DNA of 64,000 nt. It comes from Acanthosoma haemorrhoidale (lineage: Eukaryota; Arthropoda; Insecta; Hemiptera; Acanthosomatidae). The notes under the pieces are model-generated. The model was not told the origin of the DNA. It saw only the letters and a list, made by a program, of their open reading frames with translations, and did not search any database. A program made the position numbers and the translations under genes. Positions 11,372 through 23,375 of the stretch are shown here, in pieces. The first letter of the stretch is position 1. Each line of letters begins with the position of its first letter. The stretch covers positions 57,619,239 through 57,683,238 of the forward strand of contig OV884012.1 of the NCBI GenBank assembly GCA_930367205.1. Direction: 5' to 3'.

Positions 11372-12169
11372 TCTTCATAGTATCCCCATATAGCAGTATG
11401 TTGTTGTTTAATTAGAATTGCGATGGTATTGACTTCGAGTTTAAATAGAGAAATTATATTTAAATGATTTCTTGACTGAATATGCTATAATAACAATAAT
11501 ATGCTACACTAATACTTGCCCAAAGCCTACCAACGCTGAGACACACGGAACAAACCAACAACAATGACAGGCATTCCGTGAAAAAACTCTGTCTAGATGA
11601 AGCCTTGGATTATTATTAGCTGGCTCTGTGCACGCATATCGAATGGTCATGATAGATGGGAGTTAATCTAAATATCAATTATATAAAACTACCGTGAATA
11701 ATTGGCCAAAGTATGGACGGATAGATGACAAGAATGGCTAATTAATATGCTGTTTCAACTCATTACAGAGATGGTAATTTGAGAGCGAGTTTAGTATAAC
11801 GGCATCGCCTCCGTCGGCGCTATCCACGGGTTACACATTCCTCTCAGTCATGTGCCCTTCCTTCCGCTTCGCTTTACCGACTAATGGCAACAGGCACATA
11901 GCGGACGGGGAGGTAATACACCGTATCATATTTCCATTTGTTGCTAGCCAACGGTGGAGTATTATCTATTACTCATTAAGAATATAATTTATCAATCGAG
12001 AGGTGCAAAAATTTGCATGTAGCGAAGTGTCAACGAAACACAAAATTTTCTCGTCTTTTTGACGGTTGCAAATGGTGGATACATTAACTGAAATTCTCTT
12101 ATTCACATCTGCACTTAATCAAGTTCATCCAATATTTTGCATGGTTATAGACTATTAGACATATGTCTC
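11372..12169. other. non-coding stretch with GC-rich patch
   Basis: No gene seen. A CpG-containing patch at about 11790-11930 contrasts with the AT-rich surroundings; it has no open frame of note and could be regulatory or an old repeat. Confidence 0.3.
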
Positions 12170-12835
12170 CTCTATAATGAATTTAAACTTCTATTGCAAT
12201 TAAGAAGTTATACTAAAGCCAATCTGGGCATATGGAATATAGGAATGGGGGATAGCAAATAAGTTGAACATCAAGCGTATCCAATCCTTTCAATCAAAAG
12301 TCCTGAGAACAATAGTCTATGCCCCTTATTACGTCAGTAACAAAACGCTTCATAACGATCCTAATATACCCTACATTCTTAAACTAACTCTTCCATGCTT
12401 ATGAAATTCCATCGAAACCTGTCCAATCATCTTAATCTCCTAGCACAGTCATTACACTGCGACACACATCCCTATAATTCTCCTCGGAGGCTAAAGTGGC
12501 TGTGGCCTCATGACCTGTTATAAATATGTGACAGTGGTGGTCCAGGCAATGACCAGTTTCTCCAATCATGCCCTAAGCGTCTGTGGCTCTCGCGCTCTTA
12601 GCCAGCCTCCACTAGATCGTATCAAGTGACGCGGCTGACGGAGTAGCGTGGTGGACTTCCCATGACTCCACATTCTCTTTCGCATGCGAGAGGGGGGTTA
12701 CCATTTAGATCTGGGAGCTCTCTGGGCTGTTTGTAAATACTGTATGAATAAGTGAGATATGGTATGAATGAGAACATTGAACTCCTTGAACAATGAAGGC
12801 AAATTGTAATTTTTTTACAATAAAGATTTGATTTG
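12170..12835 (+). mobile_element. LINE B: 5'-truncated Jockey-type fragment
   Basis: Matches the 3' part of the element at 43158-44808 (reverse complement) and of 15385-16850. It covers the RT C-terminus (IWxYGI region, LRTIV block), with in-frame stops, and the full 3' untranslated region including the CTCTCGCGCTCTTRG and TTTGTAAATACTGTATGAAT stretches, ending at AATAAAGATTTGATTTG. No clear target-site duplication was found. The coding part is not translatable as one frame. Confidence 0.85.
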
Positions 12836-13734
12836 ATAATAATAAACTTGTGATAATGACTATATACCAATAATATAACAATAATAGCTATATAAATATT
12901 ATCTATATAATATATCTAATCACTATTCCTTTATACAATTTTACCTCCCTTAACGCAGTAATATTTGTTTTACTTATAAAATATGCGAATTATGTTTTCA
13001 TTTTGAATTATTCAAGTATGTTTGTATATACCTCAGCCATGTAAAATTGTTTTTGTTTAACAGAACTACTTTTTAATCCTATATTGACTTATTATTTTAA
13101 AATTTATTTTGCAATAATATTCCTAATTTGGTACATATAACAATGGATTAATAAAATTTGAAAAAATAATGTAATATATAAAGATGGGGTAACAGATACT
13201 CTGTTAATTAATCCAATCTAATTATTTGTTAAATTACGATTTTTTATATAATATTCCTTCTGAATATGTTTTTTATTCAAAATTTTAATTCCGAGAATGC
13301 CTGATCGGCGCAACTCGGACTGGTGTTCAATAAAAGTGATATACTGGAAGATATTTAAAGCTTTTTGCTAACATATTAAACAGCACATATAGTTTTCAAT
13401 ATTTCAGATAGAACTACCATGCAAAATATCATACTTCTAAAAATACCAGTGGTTGAGTTGTAGGTAAAAAGTAAGTTAATCAAACATGTTGTGGCTTTTT
13501 GTAAATATAGCTTTAAGAAAATACATATTGTCAATCAAAACGTCAACACCATCGACACTATCAAACGAAGAGTCTATGGGAAATGATTTTGAAAAAAAAA
13601 AATATGCATCAATCTTATTTTATTTCTTCACGAAATGTGTTGACCAAAAACATTAACCCTAATTCATAGTTAATATTTCTAAGAGTCTCGTAGGGAGTTG
13701 AATTTGGATTGCCACATTTCATTGGAAAAGATGA

Positions 13735-13811
13735 ATGAAAATACGGTATTCAGGGCATTTAGACATTCGGCAGTAACTAGACCGGGAACCGAAGTAGTCA
13801 CAAGAACGTTA
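13735..13811 (+). repeat. diverged direct repeat, copy 1
   Basis: Shares GAAAATACGG, AGACATTCGGCAGTA and ACCGGGA/ACCGAGA-type blocks with 14418-14511 in the same order. Both copies also lie close to a sequence reading TTTCATTGGAAAAG (13717 and 14643). Confidence 0.65.
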
Positions 13812-14417
13812 GCTCGAACAGAGAGGATTAAAGCCAATAAATAATATTCAACTAACAAACGCTAGGGATGTTAATATATACTGCTAGGAACGGTAAAGGT
13901 ATTTAGAAGCTTTTGTAGATAACAATACAAGGTGTTAGACTAAATAGTTCAGGGGAGGGGGTAGATAGAAGATAGCCCTGCGGCGGAGTGCTATGGTATA
14001 GGGGCGGAATTCCGGAGCCGGGAAATGATGGCACAGGTGGAAGCCAAGGCCACGACTTTGACCGTTGGGATAACTGCCTGGGCCGAACTGTCAATCACGG
14101 TACGTAAGCTGAGTGGTAGTTCGTGTAATGGATTCGAAAAACGGTTCTAGGACATTCTCCAATCCAAAATGAGGACACTGCCGGGTCGGTTAGAGGTATG
14201 GTGATTTTTATTATTGCTATCATAATTTGTGGGGGTGTAGGTACTTCAGTAAATGATATATCAAGAGCCGATATTGATGCAAAACATACGGAGAAATGAA
14301 AGTTGAAATTAACCCTTGAAACGAAGGAAGCTATTTTTAATCAATGTCAAAGAGATCGATTGAAGAATTAAACACTAGGAATTCTTGAAATGAATTGGCT
14401 TAAATATGGAAAGCTGG

Positions 14418-14511
14418 ATGAAAATACGGAGTTTTCCCTTCAGACCATACAGACATTCGGCAGTAGTTACGAACTGGACCGAGACCGGAAGTATTCATTA
14501 GAACCTTTACT
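14418..14511 (+). repeat. diverged direct repeat, copy 2
   Basis: Second copy of the 13735 repeat, with small insertions. Class unknown. Confidence 0.65.
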
Positions 14512-15384
14512 TGTAAAAGTGGAAGTTGTAGAAGTTCCTACTAAATTAGTTGTATTATAACTAATACTAAATATTTGCAATGCATACTCCTTTCGTCTTT
14601 ACTCACTGACAATGGAAGGTCGCACATTTCCTACCTTCCTGATTTCATTGGAAAAGTTCTTATAATGAAGATCCAACGAAAACGTATTATTCCTCATAAA
14701 TGAAAAAGTAAAATTAGCTGGTATTATACAAGATTCCGTTCAACCTGTTAGGAGTAAGTGGAACTCAAAAATCCAAATTATAAAAAAAAAAGAATTGTCC
14801 AGACGATTTGGAACGGATGCCGGGACACGGATGTGTGGTCGGGACCATGGGCCTGTAAACGCGACGAGTGTGGGACGATATGGATATACCCGTGGGTTAT
14901 AACTTATGGTTCTGTCCGTGTTAACTCATTCACTGGGGCCGAATCACGGGTTTACAATCCAAACATTCCATCCTGTTCCTTTCAATTTATTGTAACATAT
15001 TTTACTGAACCTTTCTTTTTCAGATGTTCAATGGAAGTCAATTCTCATTTAGACATTCTTTATTTCATCAGAACGAACTGCTGGAAATAACACGATTACC
15101 CGTGGGACATGTTTTGTCTACTTTATTATCTTTACTAGTAGATTTCAGTATACTGGAAGCCCTCTTAATGTTTGTTAACAGCAATTTATCGTATTGTTTG
15201 ACCCCAGTGGTCTCCGGATTGGGAAAAAAAAAATAAGAGACCATAGTATTTTGTAGGGTGACTGTTTAATGGCTTTATTTGTTATGTAGGTATAAAATAC
15301 ATTCGTTTCAAGGCCAATTTACAGTTTTAAATTTGAGCATCAATCTCATTGATTGCGGCACAATATTTTATTTTTAATAACAAT

Positions 15385-16850
15385 ACCCCATCTCTCCTCT
15401 CCGTCTACTAGTGATAACTCCTTGTGGAATCTAACAAAGAAATTCCTAAAATATCATCCGATTTCACACCCACTCCGTCGTGATGATGGGTCCTTGGTGG
15501 CTTCGGATGGCGAGAGGTCGGAAGAATTCGCACTGCAACTTTCACTCCTACCCTTACTCCTAAAAACAATACACATCGCACAACTGTTAAAGATTTCTTC
15601 ACTTCACCCATACCTCTCTCACAACCACCAAAAGCCGTTAACCCCTTTGAGGTCAAATATTATCTGAAAAAATTACCTTACCGAATATCTCCAAGATATG
15701 ATCACCTAACTCCTCGAATTTTCCAACAACTTCCTCCTAAAGCCATAATCTTCCTAACCTACATTTATAATTGCACTATCCGAACGACGCACTTTCCTCT
15801 CCTCTGGAAATATTCCATTATTGCCCTATTCGCCAAACCCGGTAAACCACCCAATGACGCCTCATCTTACCGTCCAATTAGCCTATTCCCTATCCTCTCT
15901 ACTTCCAATTGTAGAATCCAAAAACCTTCATCCTACTCACCAGTTTGGTTTCCGTCAACGACATTCCACTGCTCAACAAGTTAACGAAGCAAAATGTTCC
16001 CACATAACCTTTACCCTCTGCCGCAAGTACTGTCCACTAGTTTTTTTTAAATTCGATTCCTCTCCCTGTGTCCGAGACAGTACGGTATTTAGGCTTCCAT
16101 CTCGGCAAAAGACTGACATGGAACCCACACACGAGGTTAAAAAGGCAAAAACTAAACAGACGCTTTGAACAACTGTACAGACTACTTCGACGGACATCTC
16201 ATCTCTCAATAGAAAATAAACTACTAATCTACAAAGTTATACCTAAGCCAATCTGGACATACGGAATAGAGCTATGGGGGACACCAAAAAAGTTGAACAT
16301 CAAGCGCATCCCATCCTTTCAATCAAAAGTCCTGAGAACAATAGTAAATGCCCCTTATTACGTCAGCAACAAAATCTTTCATAATGATCTTAATATACCC
16401 TACATTCTTGAGCTTATCCCTTCCAAGTTCATAAAATTCCATAGTAACCTATCCAACCACTTTAATCCCCTACCACAGTCATTGCACTACACCACTGATC
16501 CCTATAATCCATCCTAGTGACCTGCTATAAATACGTGACAGTGGGAGTCCTGGGAATGGCCAGTTTCTCCAATCATGTCCTGAGCTTCTGTATCTCTCGC
16601 GCTCTTGGTCAGCCTCCGCTGGATAAGAATCCAGTGACGCAGCTGACGGAGGAGTGTGGGGGACTTCCCAAGACTCCACTTCCTTCTTCGCACGCGAGGG
16701 AGGTGACAACCATGTGGACTTGGGGGGTCGCTGGGCTGTTTGTATGGACAGTATGAATGAGCGAGTGAATGAAAATTGTAAATTGGTATGAATGAGATCA
16801 TTTATCACAATTGCAGATTGTAATTTTATCATAATAAAGCTGTTGTTAAT
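15385..16850 (+). mobile_element. LINE B: internally deleted Jockey-type copy
   Basis: Plus-strand copy of the same family as 43158-44808. It starts further upstream in the RT region than any other copy here, runs through a frameshifted coding part (see separate entry), and ends in the conserved 3' untranslated region and AATAAAG near 16830. An internal deletion near 15981 removes the RT palm. The 5' end lacks any endonuclease domain. It is a dead, non-autonomous copy; no confident target-site duplication was seen. Confidence 0.88.
15400..16517 (+). pseudogene. Jockey-type reverse transcriptase, palm deleted
   Basis: In order the sequence encodes the RT N-terminal region (NSLWNLTKKFLK-type block), the PFEV/LTPRIFQQLP segment, the LWKYSII..FAKPGKPP and YRPISLFP motifs of RT fingers, then jumps near 15981 from the HSTAQQ motif straight to VNEAKC, so about 170 residues including the GVPQGS and FADD catalytic motifs are missing compared with the copy at 43.5-44.8 kb. 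Downstream the thumb region continues to a stop at 16517. At least two frameshifts (near 15545 and 15870) and one after VNEAKC break the frame. No active product is possible. Confidence 0.85.
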
Positions 16851-19800
16851 CAATGAAAAAAAACAGTATAATTCATTAAAACGTCTACCATACATACTAT
16901 TTCGACCTTGAACATTGAAAATTAAGTTTGTATCGCAAAACAGAATGAGTAAATTAAAATAATATACACTTAGTAAAGTAACATTGCTGATACTAAAAAA
17001 AAAAATTATTAAATTTACTTAATGATATGTACTTACATATAGACTATACATCCACCAAAGTTTTCAGTTGCATGATATAATTTATTTTTATTTTTTCTTT
17101 CACGGTATATGATGGAATTCAGAAAGAAGTTAAGATGCCACTGTGATCATTCGGTATTACGATCAGCCCATGTTTCACTCTGAAGAATAAATTATTTATG
17201 ATAATAAAAAGGAGACGCGGTGAGTGAGCTATGGAAAAAGTAGAGGCGGTCATTTTATCCATCTTCTTTATGCGTTCAATGAAGCACTGCCTGTAAGTCG
17301 AACACGCGAACCAATCGAAGAGGAATCTAACGAAAAAGTGTCTGATGTCAGGTGAGTCAGGTGGATTTTTTCATCTCTTGCTTCAAGGCATCCTAATTTG
17401 AGTCCAATTCAAGCAATGAGTGCTATCCTGTCCTGATCCTCTCTCCATTCCTGTTTATCTGGAAAAAAAGAAAACGTCTTCCTTCTTTGAATTCGAACTT
17501 GGATAGTACGCAGAAATATGATCTTATATTTTTGTTTTTATTTATTTAATGATGTATTATTATATATAATACATTTATTTTATATTTTACCGTTATATTG
17601 ACCATTCATTTCCAACTATGCTATCCCACCATTGCCCTAATCTCGTATAATCTACAAAAAATCACCCAAGCAACAATCAATCTTCAAAAGAGAATACAAG
17701 CAGTCCATTTGAATTTTCCAAGGGCTAGTTTGCTAATGGGACTGGCTACAGAGATTTGCTACTATCATTTTACTACATATTATAACTAAATTATATTATA
17801 TTATAAATAGGCAGCCACATATTATAATAAAAAAAATAATTGATAGATCTCTCATTGATATTATCATATAAATTTAGTAAATCATTACATAAAATAATCA
17901 TTGCTTCTCAATCGAAGTAATCGTAAGGCCTACTATGGCATTTCGATAGTGTTTCTTGACTAGCATTTCATTTATTTCGTTTTTTGACATTTCATAAACA
18001 CAATTTAGATAATTGAAGTGAGGATTTTAATGGAAGAAGCGAATGGTGATCACAAAAATGTTGGATATGTACAAAAATAGTGCTTGAAAAAAACTGCACA
18101 AAAAAGTGACACCATTAAATTGAAAACATTTAAAATTTGAGTTGAATTCAAAATTTGAAAAAGTGAGTATTCAGGACTACACATAGGATGATGGCAATCG
18201 TAGCTACTTCTGAACATTTGGCCTACAGTAAGTAGTGCCCTCAATCGGAAGAAAATGTTGAATATACAATTCCTTTACTATAACGGGATTATTCTGACAT
18301 TTTTATGGATGCATACTTAATAATGTTTAAGTGACTTTCGCTAACACGTGTATATCTGAAAAAAAATCGTGGCAGATATCAATAAAAAGCAAAGATTTAT
18401 CGCGTGGATTTTGGGCTGGGGAAGAGCGCTTAAAACCAGAAGTTATCATAAATCTGGCTGTGGAGAACACTAAAGCAGTGTTTGGACATACGGTTTCTGA
18501 GCTGGCACTAAGTCGGTCCCCCACGCTGTATCTGTCACCAGAAGACAGGCGACACATTCCACATCCCCTTTCTTCCTCCCACTCGTTGTTTCGACGATTG
18601 CGCAACCCGCTGCATCAGGTGGGATTCCTGGCGTGCCGCGCGTGTGGGTGGCGCCCCTTATCTCAAGCTCTGGATCTCAACTTCGGTCTCCACGACCTCC
18701 GTAGTTAAATGCAACAGGTGAATTGGGGAATCTGTCCCATCGTGATGAGGATCTCTCCTCCCCCAACGAGCAGGTGTTTCGTTCGGGCGATCCTTCTCTA
18801 ATCGGACACAACCCCCATCTTAATGTTTGTTTTACTTGTTTCAAGAAAACAAAACAAAAAAAGCCTTTCACCTGTTGACAGACTGCGGTATGCTTATTTT
18901 TTTGTTTTATATTCATTGTGGTTTATTGATAATGAAGTCCTGAATGATATTGATCCTGATGATCCTGAATGTCCTGATAATGAATTTTGATGAAACGTCA
19001 ATATACATACAAATAAATTAACTACAGCCCAAGTCCATAAAAACTAATTTTAAACAGGAAACAAAAAAAAATATCAACAGGTTGCTTCAAGTATTGAGCT
19101 AGTAAAATAGAGAAATTTATTTTCAAAATTATGAATATAATTAGTAAAAAGACGAAGAAGTTTGCACCGTGAACCCACGTACAATATAAACAAATGGTCA
19201 TGGCCCAGGAATCCTCCAAATCCACCTGCAAGGCTGTTACTTTCCAGCAGAATAGAAAGGATGGGGAATAAACTACATATCCAAATAAGAATATAAGAGC
19301 TTCTGGACATTTGAACCTACAAACTGTTAATGTGTTGTCAGTAACTGTTAAAAAATAAGCTGGGAATGGCTTATACACTACGGGAGACAGGTGTACCCCA
19401 TGTGACTAATGAAGGATTAAATAAATTAACCAATAACAACCATTCATGAAGTGATGGTCATGCAAAAGGTTGTCTCCGTAGTTGACAGATCTTAAATGGA
19501 GAGAGATGGAACTTGGATGATCTTTTAACCATGTATACGATCATTAGTGAGGTACATAAACACAGGCGAAAGGCGACCATACCAACCTGTTTAAAGTGCT
19601 GCTACTTCCTTCATCCTCGCCAATAATAAACTGGCAAAAACAGGTTAGCTAGAAAGAGGTTATTTCACAGTAGCAAGTTGAGTTCCTCTGAAATGATGAA
19701 ATAATCATTAGCCCCCCTGCTCCTAGTCATTGTGAGTATTCCCTCGATCTATCACGCCTCCGTTTGATGTTCTTTAATGTTACAATGGTCATGTTTTGTA

Positions 19801-20744
19801 AGGAAGGTTGTCCTGTTATATTTCAAGGATGAAATATGGGTAGTCGTGTAGGTACTTAGTGTAACAGCTTCTTCAAGTTGTGTTGCAGCACTCTCGTTGA
19901 TTTGTTTTGTCATAATGGTTCCTTCAAATAACGCTACAAATAGCTTGGGACTCTCACAATCGAAGCAATTGCTTTATCACATAATTGTGAAAGGTTAAAA
20001 ACAATATGCTCGTAACAAAAAATTATGTAAATATAAGTTGGTGACCCAAGTCCCCTCACATAAATGAATGTGTGCATGTGTATTCCAGAATAACTCTGAA
20101 TTCCATGTTGCATGGTGCACATAAGGTGCGATCTAAAAATAAATACTGCATGGTAAATTATCTGAGTGTAATCCAATTCTAGCCTCAAGTGTGACTTGCA
20201 TTCTCATACACAACCAAATCTTAGGTGTAGTCTATTTAAGTGTGGTGGTTTGGATTTGAGATTGCCATGTTTTTCACTAACAACTTTATATTGCTTGCTC
20301 AAAGGTGGGCTTACCCAAGAATTTATTTAATCCAGGTGCTTGTGGTGATACAAAAATTTGTTAATATTTTTTGTATATATTTTATGCTTATTACTTATTA
20401 TAATTTGATGCTATATTAATATTATATTGAATTCGTAAAATATTTCAGTTCGTAAGTTGTTGTACTGAACTTACAATAGTACTATTGAAATGTTCCTTAG
20501 ACTCTAGTGCAATTACTTATTTTAAGTAATTAGTTTAAGATGAAGAACATAGTTTTACTGTGTTAAGATTTTTACGCACGTCGAAAACGTGGGATAAAAG
20601 TTAATTATAATCATTGACAAACATCATTAAAAAATAATATTGTGATTGACATCACAGTCCTAATTTCTAAAGCACTAGATATTTTAGAAGTAACTAACTA
20701 AGAAGTGCAAATAAGAAATTTTCGTTTTGATATAGAGCCCACTA
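16851..20744. other. AT-rich stretch, no gene supported
   Basis: Nearly 3.9 kb with no recognisable element. A GC-richer block at 18400-18780 carries opposing frames (18331-18708 plus, 18327-18605 minus) with no known motif. Donor-like GTGAGTGAG at 17220 and a minus-strand frame at 19022-19378 with hydrophobic runs were noted but not supported. Confidence 0.35.
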
Positions 20745-20752
20745 TTATTGAT

Positions 20753-20756
<4 letters not shown>

Positions 20757-20794
<38 letters not shown>

Positions 20795-21075
20795 ACAATC
20801 TGCCTTTTATAAGGCAATAATAATACAGATAAATGATCTCATTCACCATATTTACAGTCCTCATTCACTCGCTCATTCATACTAGGACATGATTGGAGAA
20901 ATTGGCCATTGCCAGGACTCCCACTGTCACGCGATTATAGCAGGTCACGAGGCCACTGCCGTTTCAGTCTCCGAGGAGGATTATAGGGATGAGTGGCGCA
21001 GTGCAAAGACTGTGCTACAGGATTAGGGTGGTTGGAAAGGCTACTGTGGAATTTCATAAACTTGGAAGGGATGAT
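20757..21075 (-). mobile_element. LINE B: short insertion with 12-bp target-site duplication
   Basis: Minus-strand fragment of the LINE B 3' end with a 34-base T run (poly(A) tail on its own strand) at 20755-20788. The sequence TTATTGATAATT flanks it exactly at 20745-20756 and 21076-21087, which proves target-primed insertion. The copy is 5' truncated a little upstream of the RT stop and also lacks about 170 bp of the 3' untranslated region, joined at about 20891. Confidence 0.93.
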
Positions 21076-21189
21076 TTATTGATAATTAGTAATAATAATA
21101 AACCAAAAAAAATTCCTTGTGACTGGAATGTATAATAAAAGGGCTGTTTTAACATTGATGGAGAGTACTGATGTATAGTATTCTATTCT

Positions 21190-22055
21190 ACTTGAGCATC
21201 TAATGTTACAAATATTTTTACATTACTTTCGCAAAACTTGACAATGCAATCTTAGTGGACGATATAATTGTGTTTTTAATTAATTTTCTAAAAAAATACA
21301 GTTATTATAAACGAGCTGCACCGTCAAGGCCATATCCTTTTTCTAAAGATCTAAGCATAGATTATTAAATACACATTATCATAAATATAGAGGCTGAAAT
21401 TGATTTCTAAATTGACGATAAACGATACCCAAACTGACATTAACATGTAAATTAACACCTCTGGGAAATAGTTTCCTTGTTATCATAATAGCCTGTTGAC
21501 ATTTAAAATCATTGGCTTGGATGTTAATAATAAAATTATTCTTTATTAAAATGTATCAGAAATCTTAACATATCAATTAGAAAAATGTTAATTTCATCAA
21601 TTGGTTATAATCGAGGCTAATTGTGTTTACACATAGATATCAATAGCCATTTTAAAGTCGATAATTTGATGGTCATAAAATAGTGTAATTATTCAGCATT
21701 TCATCATGGACGTGCCTAAAGTGTGAGACACTCAAAGGAGAGCAAACTACCTCGTTTAATTACTCGATACTAGTTATATTAGCGATTAATTTGCAAAGTC
21801 GCTATCACCGCGTTTAACAGCGGTATCAATGATATTTTCAAGTTTTAGTTGAAAGCTTAGTCGTTTTTTGCTCGTTTACGTTTTTATATTGTATTTTATG
21901 CAAAAAAAAAATACAATTTCCAAGGGATTCGAAAGAATTTGAATGTTAAAAAGACAGGAAAATTGATATTCAGTAAGAGAATGAGACATCGAATTGGATG
22001 ATGTGGTTAGGTCTCTGATAATTGAATGTTGTATTTCTGAATTTATTAGCCAAGC
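21190..22055 (+). repeat. diverged dispersed repeat, copy 2
   Basis: Matches 6430-7200 over most of its length, and at its start (21226-21305) also 7336-7440. It begins about 100 bp after the target-site duplication of the LINE B copy at 20.76-21.08 kb. No open frame of note; no terminal inverted repeat or poly(A). Confidence 0.65.
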
Positions 22056-22834
22056 TAACAGCAAGTGAAACAACTGAGACATATACTATCACTAACCACA
22101 AACACTCTAATCCGAGCTATATATCTACATGGGAACGCCAAACAATCACGATTTACAACTGTTCCAATTGTCTACATAAATTCAATATGTTTACGATCAC
22201 ATATTAAATATTAATATATAGCCATTGAACCAAATAAGGTAACGTTTTATTGTTGTACTTGTTCCCTGAATTTATATGTATTACAAATAATGTGACCACA
22301 CAATAATAATAACCACCGTTTTGGTGTGTAATATGTTGAGCTTGGTGAGTACATAGACGGGTGGCCACCCTCTATGCAATAATGTTCAGTTTTGATTGCT
22401 CCGCGCTTCTTCGGGTAAGATGGGACTAGCTACTGGAGACCACCTATCAGGTACTAGACGGGCACCGCTTGTGTAGCCGCACTAACAATGGCTCAAACCT
22501 TCCTCTCTCTTGAAGAGGACAAAGGTGAAATACCACAGAGTGTTGGGCTTCATATATAAAAAAAAGAAGTGCTAAATTCCATTCAAAAGTATACACCTAC
22601 CTCTAAATATCACTACCATCCTTCTCAGAGAATGAAGTGGCAAACGGCTTAGATATATAATTAACCCCTTAAGGGAGTTTCCGGCAATTCCTTTATTCTG
22701 ATCATGTATCATTATGTTCTCATGTTATTACCAAAGGTGATTTTGGGGAATTCCTGGGCTTTGTACATATTTTAGTAATGTATGTAAGTGTATTATAAAT
22801 AATGTATGAGTGAGACATTGAGTATGTATAATAT
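22056..22834. other. non-coding stretch with GC-richer block
   Basis: A block at about 22325-22555 is GC-richer than its flanks and may be a decayed repeat; no frame, poly(A) or pol III box could be supported. The rest is AT-rich and ends in TATATATAT, the insertion site of the LTR element. Confidence 0.35.
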
Positions 22835-22838
22835 ATAT

Positions 22839-23069
22839 AGTTAAATGCTGACACAGTTCGCTATCAGCTCACTATCACAATGCTGACCACCGTCTTTTTC
22901 CTATCCTATATATGAGCTCCTCGCTTAGGGATAAGCAATCCCCTTCAGTGATTCCATTCAGCACATTCATTTAGCAGCTTAGCCATTTAATATTTTATTT
23001 CAACTTAGTAAATTGTAAAACAATAAAGTTCTTTTTAAAAAGTTCTACTGCTTTATAGTTGCTTTAATT
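22839..23069 (+). repeat. 5' LTR (231 bp)
   Basis: Starts AGTTAAATGCTGAC and ends GCTTTAATT. It matches 31082-31305. It contains a TATA-like CTATATATGAG at about 22907-22917, which would serve as promoter, and AATAAA at 23022-23027 for polyadenylation. The 7 bases AATATTT near 23010 are absent from the 3' LTR. Confidence 0.96.
22907..22917 (+). promoter_or_regulatory. TATA-like box of the LTR
   Basis: CTATATATGAG is conserved in both LTRs in the middle of an otherwise diverged repeat, about 115 bp before the AATAAA. Promoter function is inferred from position. Confidence 0.45.
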
Positions 23070-23086
23070 GGCGCCTGAACAGGGAC
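23069..23086 (+). other. primer binding site, tRNA-Lys type
   Basis: TGGCGCCTGAACAGGGAC overlaps the last T of the LTR. It would pair with the 3' end of a tRNA-Lys and differs by one base from the well-known primer site TGGCGCCCGAACAGGGAC. Starting minus-strand DNA synthesis here is the standard role. Confidence 0.88.
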
Positions 23087-23375
23087 CTGAGGGCTTTTTA
23101 GATAACTGAAGATTTTATTCGATTATAGACAATCCTATAAAACTCGACTCTTTCTCTTACAAGAAGAACGTCACTGTGGAGCAAGACTCAACAAACCGAC
23201 TTCAAGGAGGAACTGCCGATATTTTTAAAATATCCAACGCTCAGGTCAGAAAACATTAGCAACCAACAGAGCTGTAAGAAGCCTTAGAAGGAACTTCTTA
23301 TGCGAAGAACTCTACACCAGGGTATGAAAACAACCTTGTATTAAATTAATTTTTATTTTTTATATTATATATGCT
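23087..23375 (+). other. untranslated leader of the LTR element
   Basis: No sustained frame follows the primer site for about 290 bp. A splice donor for an env transcript would be expected in this leader in an intact errantivirus, but none is convincing. Confidence 0.5.

Larger units (their letters stand above)
12836..15384. other. AT-rich stretch with one diverged repeat pair
   Basis: No gene supported. A segment around 13735-13811 recurs diverged at 14418-14511. A CpG-containing block at 14815-14965 has the palindrome-like ACCCGTGGGT and TTAACTCATTCACTGG, loosely reminiscent of piggyBac-type ends, but no partner end was found. Frames at 13903-14094 (minus) and 14758-15236 (plus) show no family signature. 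Confidence 0.35.

Noticed and set aside
14815..14965. TTAACTCATTCACTGG as a possible piggyBac end
   Set aside because: No inverted partner ending in TTAA was found in the neighbourhood.
19022..19378. 118-codon hydrophobic minus-strand frame
   Set aside because: AT-driven Phe/Leu/Ile composition, no family pattern, overlapping another frame of the same kind.
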